From positions 1 to 5,781 of the forward strand of contig JACRTZ010000036.1 of NCBI GenBank assembly GCA_014304965.1: 5,781 nucleotides of DNA, written 5' to 3'. Origin of the DNA: Vulcanimicrobiota bacterium. Its GTDB lineage: Bacteria; Vulcanimicrobiota; Vulcanimicrobiia; Vulcanimicrobiales; Vulcanimicrobiaceae. Under the pieces are notes generated by a model, which was not told the origin of the DNA, searched no databases, and was given only the letters and a program-made list of their open reading frames with translations. A program made the position numbers and the translations under genes. Of the stretch, positions 1 to 5,587 are shown one piece after another; positions within the stretch are counted from its first letter, which is position 1, and each line of letters starts with the position of its first letter.

Positions 1-38
1 AGTTCGCGCCGTCCACGCTCGAAAGGTACGCACGATGA
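1..38 (+). CDS. C-terminal tail of an upstream gene (partial)
   Basis: One frame is open from base 3 and reads FAPSTLERYAR before a TGA at 36-38. That stop overlaps the ATG of the acyl-CoA dehydrogenase as ATGA, the usual arrangement of translationally coupled operon genes. The same kind of junction recurs elsewhere in this window. Eleven residues are too few to name a family. If real, the dehydrogenase belongs to an operon that begins outside the window, and this upstream gene probably belongs to the same acyl-CoA pathway. The alternative is that the 34 bases are simply a leader and the open frame is chance. Confidence 0.45.
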   Translation, partial: FAPSTLERYAR

Positions 39-1246
39 CGTCCGAAGTCCGTCCCGCGGTCGCCGAGTTACACGCTTGGCTGGCGGCATTCGTGCACGAG
101 GTCGTCGAGCCGGGCGAGCGCACGTATTTCGAGCAGCACGCGCGGGCTGCGGATCGCTGGACGATTCCGCCCGTGATGGAAGAGATGAAGGCGGCCGCGC
201 GCGCCGCCGGGCTGTGGAACCTGTGGCTTCCGCGCAGCGAGTTCGGGGCCGGGCTGACCAACGCCGAGTATGCTCCGCTGTGCGAGACGATGGGCCGCTC
301 GCATCTGGCGCCCGAAGTGTTCAACTGCAGCGCGCCCGATACGGGCAACATGGAAGTGCTCGTTCGGTACGGGACCGAGGAACAAAAGAAGCGGTGGCTC
401 GCGCCGCTCCTGGCGGGCGAGATCCGGTCCGCCTTCGCGATGACCGAGCCCGCCATCGCCTCGTCGGACGCGACCAACATCGAAGCGCGCATCGTTCGCG
501 ACGGCGATAACTACGTTATCGATGGCCGCAAGTGGTGGACGACGGGCGCCCCCGATCCGCGCTGCAAAATATTGATCGTGATGGGCAAAACCGACCCGGC
601 GGCGGCACGCCATCTGCAGCAATCCATGATCCTGGTTCCGATGGACGCGCCGGGCGTACGCGTCGTTCGTCCGCTGACGGTGTTCGGGTACGACGACGCT
701 CCGCACGGTCACGCCGAAATCGTGTTCGACGGTGTGCGCGTGCCGGCCGAGAATCTGCTCTTGGGCGAAGGGCGCGGTTTCGAAATCGCGCAAGGCCGCT
801 TGGGCCCCGGACGAATCCATCACTGCATGCGCGCGATCGGCGCCGCCGAACGCGCGCTTGAGGCGATGTGTGCGCGCGTCACGTCCCGCGTGGCTTTCGG
901 CAAACCGCTCGCCGAGCAAGGCGTCGTCGCCGAATGGATCGCCGATTCGCGCATCGAGATCGACGGCGCCCGTTTGCTCGTGATGGACGCCGCGCGAAAG
1001 ATGGACGCTTTCGGCACCAAAGGCGCGCGCAACGAGATCGCGATGATCAAGGTCGTCGCGCCGAACGTGGCGGTGCGCGTCGTGGATCGCGCGATCCAGG
1101 CCCATGGCGCGGCCGGCGTGAGCGAGGATTTCGGGCTCGCATACCTTTACGCGCAGGCGCGCGTCCTGCGCATCGTGGACGGGCCGGACGAAGTGCACAA
1201 GGCCGCCATCGCGAAAAACGAGCTACGGAAGTATCGAAAACCGTGA
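35..1246 (+). CDS. Acyl-CoA dehydrogenase, ACAD10/ACAD11-like (LvaC-like)
   Basis: This is a 403-residue cytoplasmic FAD enzyme of normal family length. The ATG has a GAAAGG ribosome-binding site at 21-26, 8 nt upstream. The order of segments follows the family: helical N-terminal domain, FAD-contacting middle domain with AFAMTEP (133-139) and KWWTTG (166-171), then the C-terminal helical bundle. Several stretches match my memory of animal ACAD11 closely: the NCSAPDTGNMEVL segment near residue 100, SSDATN (143-148), GEGRGFEI (244-251), GRLGPGRIHHCMR (254-266) and DGPDEVH (382-388). At the place where medium-chain dehydrogenase has its catalytic glutamate (YEGT motif) this protein has Asp382. 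ACAD10/11 relatives act with a kinase domain on 4-hydroxyacyl-CoAs, removing the phosphate from a 4-phospho intermediate; LvaC does the equivalent in levulinate breakdown. A kinase-like gene and a DUF6285 gene lie downstream, which supports that role. The family is certain; the substrate is inferred. Confidence 0.95.
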   Translation: MTSEVRPAVAELHAWLAAFVHEVVEPGERTYFEQHARAADRWTIPPVMEEMKAAARAAGLWNLWLPRSEFGAGLTNAEYAPLCETMGRSHLAPEVFNCSAPDTGNMEVLVRYGTEEQKKRWLAPLLAGEIRSAFAMTEPAIASSDATNIEARIVRDGDNYVIDGRKWWTTGAPDPRCKILIVMGKTDPAAARHLQQSMILVPMDAPGVRVVRPLTVFGYDDAPHGHAEIVFDGVRVPAENLLLGEGRGFEIAQGRLGPGRIHHCMRAIGAAERALEAMCARVTSRVAFGKPLAEQGVVAEWIADSRIEIDGARLLVMDAARKMDAFGTKGARNEIAMIKVVAPNVAVRVVDRAIQAHGAAGVSEDFGLAYLYAQARVLRIVDGPDEVHKAAIAKNELRKYRKP

Positions 1247-1260
1247 TTTTGTCGCGAAAC

Positions 1261-1287
1261 GGAACCCGGGCGAGCCGCCGACCGTTT
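1261..1287 (+). promoter_or_regulatory. Candidate ECF-sigma promoter before the glycine-zipper gene
   Basis: In the 103-bp gap after the dehydrogenase, GGAACC (1261-1266) is followed after 16 bp by CGTTT (1283-1287). This fits the GGAAC-N16/17-CGTT pattern of many extracytoplasmic-function sigma factors. Transcription would begin near 1294 and leave a leader of about 55 nt before the ATG at 1350. An envelope protein is a typical ECF target. The two elements also sit next to or within an inverted repeat, GAAACGG (1256-1262) and CCGTTTC (1282-1288). No convincing sigma-70 promoter is visible in the gap. The call rests on consensus matching only. Confidence 0.3.
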
Positions 1288-1349
1288 CCAGGAACGGCCG
1301 GAAGGGAACGAAGCATCTGAACCCCCGGACGAAACGAGGCAATTTTTCC

Positions 1350-1952
1350 ATGATTTTAACGTTTAAACGCCCCCTGCTCGCAGGCATGTCGGCGATGGCC
1401 ATGGCGGGCTTTGCGCTCGCGCTTGCCGCACCGGCCTTTTCCGCGACGCTCCCGGCGGGCACGTCGATCACCACGGTCTTGACGAGCGCAGACCTCAACT
1501 CGAAAAGCGCCTACGTCGGGCAGCGATTTTCGCTGCGCGTCGTGCCGCCGTACCCCAACGACGACGCCGCATACACCAATGCGATCGTGTACGGACACGT
1601 CACGAACGTCGTGCGCGCAAGCCAAGGCAAAAAGGCGCAGCTGAACATGGCGTTCGACCGCATCGTGCTCGCGAACGGCCTGCAGTCGACCGTTACCGGT
1701 CACATCTTGCAAGCCGACGTGAAGCAAGAAGATCAAACGCTGCAAAAGGCAGCCGGCGCGGGCGTCGGCATGGTCGTCGGCAACATCATCGGCAAGAAGC
1801 TCGGCACCAATTTGGGCGGCCTGGTCGGTGCCGGCGGCGGCTTCCTGTATGCGAACAACCTCAAAGCGCAAATCTTCATCCAGACGGGCGCGCACATCAC
1901 TATCCAAACGGACCGCAGCGTGGTGCCCGGACGGCGCCAAAGCGCTCGTTGA
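1350..1952 (+). CDS. Secreted or envelope protein with a glycine zipper, unknown function
   Basis: This 200-residue protein has a clear Sec signal peptide: Lys6-Arg7, a hydrophobic core over about 9-27, and a likely signal-peptidase I site after Ala-Phe-Ser31. There is no lipobox cysteine. The mature part begins with a beta-rich region of about 95 residues (LPAGTSI, then VGQRFSLRV, then YGHVTNVV), reminiscent of small periplasmic beta-barrel proteins that begin with a PAGT segment. Residues 136-164 form a glycine zipper with glycine at 136, 140, 144, 148, 152, 156, 160 and 164, a pattern used for tight packing of membrane helices. A short strand-rich tail (AQIFIQTGAHITIQT) follows. An AGG-containing Shine-Dalgarno lies 9-10 nt before the ATG. 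It sits between two genes of an acyl-CoA module but shares no obvious function with them. I do not recognise the family; an outer-membrane or envelope-stress protein is the best guess. Confidence 0.85.
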   Translation: MILTFKRPLLAGMSAMAMAGFALALAAPAFSATLPAGTSITTVLTSADLNSKSAYVGQRFSLRVVPPYPNDDAAYTNAIVYGHVTNVVRASQGKKAQLNMAFDRIVLANGLQSTVTGHILQADVKQEDQTLQKAAGAGVGMVVGNIIGKKLGTNLGGLVGAGGGFLYANNLKAQIFIQTGAHITIQTDRSVVPGRRQSAR

Positions 1953-2986
1953 ACCCGGCTACACCCAACAACGCGCTCGATGCCGTACGCGACGGCATCG
2001 AGCGTTTTCTTTTCGCGGAAACCAAGCGCGCCGCGCGCGTCGAACGCTTGCGCATGCTCGCGGGCGGTGCGTCCCAAGAGTCGTGGGGGTTCGATGCCGC
2101 GTTCGGCGACGGCGAGCGGCTGGCGCTCGTCATGCGCCGCGACATGGGGGGCGTGCTCACGCTACTCACGTTGCCGCGCGACGTCGAATTCGCGGTGTTG
2201 TCGGCAGCGTACGACGCGGGCGTCATCGTTGCGCGTCCGTACTTTCGCCCCGCGCAGATTGCCGGCAAGCCTGCCTTTTTCGTCGCCTTCGTCGAAGGCG
2301 AAACCGTCGGGCGGCGCATCGTCGCCGATCCCGCGATCGCGGCCATGCGTTCCGTTCTCGTGCGGCAACTCGCGGAGGCGCTTGCGGCCATTCACCGCTT
2401 GGACTATCGCGGCCCCGCGCTCGCGCGCTTCGTCCCGCCGAACGACGGTTCCACGCCGTTCGGCCGCGAACTCGCACGGCTGTACGCGGAGCTGGACTCG
2501 ATCGAAGAAGCGCACCCGGCGTTGGAATTAGTGCTGCGGTATCTGACGTTGCACGCGCCGCCGCCCGGGGAAACGGTCTTTCTGCACGGCGATTTTCGCA
2601 TGGGCAACGTGATCGTGGGGGCTTCCGGCCTGCGGGCGGTGCTCGATTGGGAGTTCGCGCACGCCGGCGACCCGCATGAAGAACTCGCATGGTTCTGCGT
2701 GCGCGCGTGGCGCTTCGGCAATGATGCGCTGGAAGCGGGCGGCATTGCGTCGCGCGAGGAGTGGCTCGCCGCTTACGAAATTGCAAGCGGCCGCCGCCTG
2801 GACCGCGAACGGATTGCCGCGTACGAAATCATGGGCAACGTCCGCTGGGCGATCGGTGCGCTGATGCAGGCGCGCCGGCATCTTTCGGGACAGGAAACGA
2901 GCATCGAACTCGCGAGCCTCGGCCGCGTCGCCGCCGAAATGGAGTCGGAAGCCTTGCGCATGGTCGAGGCGGCGGGGGCGCGCTGA
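1949..2986 (+). CDS. Phosphotransferase of the aminoglycoside/choline kinase fold (LvaA-like)
   Basis: This 345-residue cytoplasmic protein is a protein-kinase-like phosphotransferase. The nucleotide loop is GGASQESW (39-46), and the usual ATP-binding lysine position falls at Arg63-Arg64 in VMRRD. The catalytic loop is HGDFRMGN (213-220), with Asp215 as base and Asn220 as a metal ligand; LDWE (232-235) supplies the second metal-binding Asp. GGAS-type members often lie beside acyl-CoA dehydrogenases and phosphorylate acyl-CoA hydroxyls rather than antibiotics. LvaA, for example, acts on 4-hydroxyvaleryl-CoA. The start is uncertain. TTG at 1949 overlaps the previous stop (TTGA), lacks a good ribosome-binding site, and gives a normal-length N-terminal helix. 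The next in-frame choices are TTG at 2048 and ATG at 2054, which would remove that helix and start at the nucleotide loop. A strong terminator hairpin lies inside codons 9-22. The DUF6285 gene begins 2 bp after the stop. It is probably not a resistance gene. Confidence 0.9.
   Translation: MNPATPNNALDAVRDGIERFLFAETKRAARVERLRMLAGGASQESWGFDAAFGDGERLALVMRRDMGGVLTLLTLPRDVEFAVLSAAYDAGVIVARPYFRPAQIAGKPAFFVAFVEGETVGRRIVADPAIAAMRSVLVRQLAEALAAIHRLDYRGPALARFVPPNDGSTPFGRELARLYAELDSIEEAHPALELVLRYLTLHAPPPGETVFLHGDFRMGNVIVGASGLRAVLDWEFAHAGDPHEELAWFCVRAWRFGNDALEAGGIASREEWLAAYEIASGRRLDRERIAAYEIMGNVRWAIGALMQARRHLSGQETSIELASLGRVAAEMESEALRMVEAAGAR
1973..2013 (+). terminator. Rho-independent terminator inside the 5' end of the phosphotransferase gene
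   Basis: CGCTCGATGCCGT (1974-1986) and ACGGCATCGAGCG (1992-2004) form a perfect 13-bp stem with a 5-nt loop (ACGCG). A closing G-U pair (1973/2005) is possible. TTTTCTTTT follows directly at 2005-2013. This is the canonical layout for intrinsic termination on the plus strand, only 21 nt after the stop codon of the glycine-zipper gene, which it would serve. It lies within the reading frame of the next gene if that gene starts at TTG 1949. It is either a true terminator with leaky read-through or an attenuator; coincidence with coding constraint is unlikely for so long a perfect stem plus T-tract. Confidence 0.8.
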
Positions 2987-2988
2987 GC

Positions 2989-3348
2989 GTGCACGACCGG
3001 CCGACCCTTGGCGAACTCCTAGCCGCCGTGCGGGCGTACGTGCTCGAGGAAGTCGCCGGCGTCGCGCAGGATCGGCGCACGCGATTTCGCGCCCTCGTTG
3101 CGGCGAACGTCCTTGCGATCGCGGAACGCGAACTCGCATCGGCCGAAGGTGACGCCGTGGCAGAGGACGAGGCACTGCACGCGCTGGGATACGCCGGCGG
3201 CGGCACCGGCGAACGCAGGGCGAATCTCTGCGCCGAGATTCGCGCCGGGAAGTTCGACGAAGCGCCGCGCTTTGCGGAGGCGATGCGCTACGCGAAAGCG
3301 ATGGTCGGGCGCAAACTCGCCGTTTCGAATCCGCGCTTCCGGCCGTAG
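2989..3348 (+). CDS. DUF6285-like small protein, probable partner of the phosphotransferase (LvaB-like)
   Basis: This is a 119-residue, mainly helical cytoplasmic protein. The GTG start is chosen because it lies 2 bp after the phosphotransferase stop and directly gives the family-like opening HDRPTLGELLAAVRAYV; longer in-frame versions would run far into the upstream gene. A G-rich stretch (GCGGGGGCG, 2972-2980) may serve as ribosome-binding site. Landmarks are the first helix, RFRALVAANVLAIAEREL (32-49), NLCAEIRAGKFD (79-90), and the C-terminal KLAVSNPRF (109-117). I recognise this pattern as DUF6285, proteins that regularly travel with GGAS-type phosphotransferases and acyl-CoA dehydrogenases. 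LvaB, the small protein required with LvaA in levulinate catabolism, has the same size and gene position; that LvaB belongs to this family is my recollection. It has no catalytic motif, so a subunit or activator role is inferred. It ends 7 bp before the convergent acetyltransferase stop. Confidence 0.85.
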   Translation: MHDRPTLGELLAAVRAYVLEEVAGVAQDRRTRFRALVAANVLAIAERELASAEGDAVAEDEALHALGYAGGGTGERRANLCAEIRAGKFDEAPRFAEAMRYAKAMVGRKLAVSNPRFRP

Positions 3349-3355
3349 CAGCCGC

Positions 3356-3892
3356 TTAGCGCGTCTTTCCATAGACGGCGAGGTCTCGAAAAGCGCCGTG
3401 CAAGAGATACGACTTGCGCAGGATGCCTTCGAGCGCAAAACCCAGGCGTTCCGCGACGGCTCGGCTGCGCAGATTCTCGACCACGCACCGGATCTCGATG
3501 CGTTCGAATCCGAGCGATGAGAAACCGTACTCGGTAAGCGTGCGGGCGGCGCGGGTGACGATGCCGTTCCCGCGGGCCTGCGGCGAAATCCAATAGCCGA
3601 TCGCCGCACTCTGATTCGTACGGTCGAGTGCGTTGAAACCGATCCCTCCGACGAGTTTGCCCTCCAGACGGATCGCGTACTCGAAACCGCCGCCGGCGTC
3701 GAACTGCGAGCGCGAGAAACGCGAGTAGCGCCGCAGGTCGGCCACCGACAGCGTGCCGTCAACCCAACTCAGCCATTCGCGCAAGTCCGCGCGATCGCGA
3801 TCGATGACCGCGAACAGCTCGGCCGCGAAGCGCGGGTCCGCAACGGCCAAATCGATCCGCTCGTCAACGACGATGCGCTCGGAAGCCTTCAT
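3356..3892 (-). CDS. GNAT N-acetyltransferase, RimJ/RimL (YdaF-like) type
   Basis: This 178-residue protein transfers an acetyl group from acetyl-CoA, probably to a protein N-terminus or a small amine. The frame stays open far upstream, but the ATG at 3890-3892 is chosen because it overlaps the ligase stop as ATGA and gives a normal family length. Residues 38-45 (REWLSWVD) resemble the N-terminal segment of RimL and Bacillus YdaF. The acetyl-CoA pyrophosphate loop is QARGNG (105-110) after IGYWISP. ERIEIRCVVEN (130-140) and SRAVAERLGF (143-152) are the conserved strand and helix of the second half. LEGILRK (154-160) and the closing HGAFRDLAVYG complete the RimJ/RimL pattern. It is the second gene of a minus-strand operon behind an ATP-dependent DNA ligase. 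Whether the two products cooperate is not evident; the substrate cannot be read from sequence. Confidence 0.92.
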   Translation of the reverse strand: MKASERIVVDERIDLAVADPRFAAELFAVIDRDRADLREWLSWVDGTLSVADLRRYSRFSRSQFDAGGGFEYAIRLEGKLVGGIGFNALDRTNQSAAIGYWISPQARGNGIVTRAARTLTEYGFSSLGFERIEIRCVVENLRSRAVAERLGFALEGILRKSYLLHGAFRDLAVYGKTR

Positions 3893-5565
3893 CGAGCTAC
3901 CCCCTCGCGCGCGAGCACCTCTTCGTAAATGCCTTCGACGTCCGCCAGCGTGCTCGCATCCGCGGCGCGTTTGTCCGGCCGCAAGCGCGCGATTCGCGGA
4001 AAGCGCAGCGCGTAGCCGCTGGCGTGCAGCGTACTTTTTTGGATGATATCGAAAGCGATTTCGACCACCATCTGAGGCTCGACGGCGAACGCGCGTCGTC
4101 CTTGCGGGCCGGCCGGGTGGGCCAAAAACCACTCGGTCATACGTGCGATCTCGGCGTCCGTGAGGCCCGAATACGCTTTGCCGATCGGCAGCAACTCTTC
4201 GCCGGCCGCGTCGCGCCGCACGGCGAAAGTATAATCCGACAGCACGCTCGCGCGCTTACCGTGGCCCCATTCGACGCGCACGACGACGCAGTCGAGGGTC
4301 GACAGCTCGCGCTTGAGTTTGAGCCACCATTTGCCGCGCCGTCCCGGAACGTAGGGCGCGTCGCTCCGCTTGAATACGAGCCCTTCGTTTCCGCGTGCGC
4401 GGGAGGCGTCGAAAAGGCCGGCAATCGTTTCGGGCGTCGAGCTGTTTTCGAGCGCGCGCCACGCTGCGACGTGCAGCGCCGTTTCCGACCGAACGATCGT
4501 GGCGAGTAGGCTGCGGCGTTCGCCGAGCGGCTCGTCGATCAAGAAACGCGCGCCGGCTGCGAGCGCGTCGAATGCGACGAACGCGACCGGAACGGCGGCT
4601 TGCATTTCCGGGCTCGGATCGTTGCGCTGCAGGCGCGCTTGCAGGTACCGGAACGGCAGCGCGCGCCCGTCGCGAAGCGCCAATATCTCGCCGTCCAAAA
4701 TGAAGTTGCCGTCTTGGCGCGCGAGTGCGGCCACGATCTCGGGATACGAGCGGCCGATCTCGCGAAACGTGCGCGAGAACAGCTTAACGCGGTCGCCGTG
4801 CTTGTGCGCCTGCGCGCGAATGCCGTCGAACTTATCTTCGACGATCCAACCCTCAGCATCCAGTTCGCGATACGTCGTTCCGAATGCGATCGGCGACGCG
4901 AGCATGAAACCGATGGGCGCGCCGTAGCGGACCTCGAGCGCCGCGAGGGTATCGTCGCGCGCGGCCGACGCAACCGCGCCAACGTCGCCGGCGGCCATCG
5001 CGGCGCGGCGCACGGCGTTCGGATCTCGCCCGAACGCGGCAGCGATCGCGTCCAGGACCAGCCCTTCGCGCAACCCGATGCGCAAGTCGCCCGTCAGAAT
5101 CTTGATCGCGTACACAGCTTCGCGCCCGGTCGCACACGCGCGCAGAATGCGCTCGCAAACGTATTCGCGGCGCCGGCCCGCATTGGCTCCGCCGGCCGAT
5201 GCGATGTCGTCGAGCACGCGCAAGAACGACGCAGGCGTAAGGGTTTCGGCAAAGAGCGCCGGCGCGTCGGGTTCGCGGAACAATGTGCCGAGCGCCTCAC
5301 CGAGGTCGCCCGTGGTACGGTAGGCGAGGCCGAGGTCGGCATCGCCGAGATGCCACACCTTGCGAGCGGCCGCAAGGATGGTACGGCCGCCGATTGCGAG
5401 CCGGCGCTCGTCGCTCGCGGCGAGCGGAGCGCCGGTCAGAAAGCGCGAAGTCGCGATGAGGTCGTCGGCATCGAGCGTGGCGAGGTAGGATGCGAGCCGC
5501 TCCACTTTCGCGTTCTTGGCCGGTGTGGCCGCGACGGCGTCGCACACGCGAGCGAACTCGATCAC
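3889..5565 (-). CDS. ATP-dependent DNA ligase
   Basis: This enzyme seals nicks in duplex DNA through a lysyl-AMP intermediate. From the GTG at 5563-5565 it is 558 residues, the usual size for bacterial and archaeal ligases of the LigB/Lig1 type. Residues 1 to about 200 form the helical DNA-binding domain (opening IEFARVCDAVAAT; TGDLRIGLREGLVLDAI at 158-174). The nucleotidyltransferase domain has motif I EDKFDGIR (243-250) with catalytic Lys245, motif III FILDGEI (288-294), motif IIIa VAFDAL (330-335), motif IV EGLVFKR (394-400) and motif V WWLKLK (413-418). The OB-fold domain ends with RFPRIARLRPDK (521-532), resembling motif VI. GTG is preferred because sequence upstream of it has no family similarity and would overlap the divergent secreted-protein gene. 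There is no Ku, polymerase or nuclease domain in this chain or nearby, so a specific repair pathway is not indicated. It overlaps the acetyltransferase by 4 bp. Confidence 0.95.
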   Translation of the reverse strand: MIEFARVCDAVAATPAKNAKVERLASYLATLDADDLIATSRFLTGAPLAASDERRLAIGGRTILAAARKVWHLGDADLGLAYRTTGDLGEALGTLFREPDAPALFAETLTPASFLRVLDDIASAGGANAGRRREYVCERILRACATGREAVYAIKILTGDLRIGLREGLVLDAIAAAFGRDPNAVRRAAMAAGDVGAVASAARDDTLAALEVRYGAPIGFMLASPIAFGTTYRELDAEGWIVEDKFDGIRAQAHKHGDRVKLFSRTFREIGRSYPEIVAALARQDGNFILDGEILALRDGRALPFRYLQARLQRNDPSPEMQAAVPVAFVAFDALAAGARFLIDEPLGERRSLLATIVRSETALHVAAWRALENSSTPETIAGLFDASRARGNEGLVFKRSDAPYVPGRRGKWWLKLKRELSTLDCVVVRVEWGHGKRASVLSDYTFAVRRDAAGEELLPIGKAYSGLTDAEIARMTEWFLAHPAGPQGRRAFAVEPQMVVEIAFDIIQKSTLHASGYALRFPRIARLRPDKRAADASTLADVEGIYEEVLAREGVAR

Positions 5566-5587
5566 GTGGCATTCTCGAAGGGATACG

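Noticed and set aside
68..1198. A 376-codon open frame on the minus strand opposite the dehydrogenase
   Set aside because: It mirrors a certain gene, its translation is rich in Arg, His and Ala without any recognisable motif, and long antisense frames are common in GC-rich DNA.
1356..1940. A 194-codon minus-strand frame opposite the glycine-zipper gene
   Set aside because: The plus-strand product has a clear signal peptide and regular zipper, while the antisense product shows no domain and no ribosome-binding site.
2283..2301. Hairpin TCGCCTTCG/CGAAGGCGA near a T-run at about 2275-2280
   Set aside because: The T-run lies before the hairpin on the plus strand, so neither strand has a terminator layout, and the bases encode the conserved FVEGE segment.
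1949..2986. Reading the phosphotransferase as an aminoglycoside-resistance enzyme
   Set aside because: The fold is shared, but the GGAS-type nucleotide loop and the neighbouring acyl-CoA dehydrogenase and DUF6285 genes point to acyl-CoA metabolism.
2761..2988. Upstream extension of the DUF6285 frame into the phosphotransferase gene
   Set aside because: The extra residues are Arg/Pro-rich and unlike the family; the GTG at 2989 gives the expected N-terminus and 2-bp spacing.
3362..3377. Small hairpin CGTCT/AGACG near the convergent stops of the DUF6285 and acetyltransferase genes
   Set aside because: It has only 5 bp with no T-tract on either side, too weak to call a terminator.
3893..4132. 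Upstream extension of the acetyltransferase frame to residue 258 length
   Set aside because: It overlaps the conserved C-terminal OB domain of the ligase and its translation is arginine-rich with no homology pattern; the ATGA start is better.
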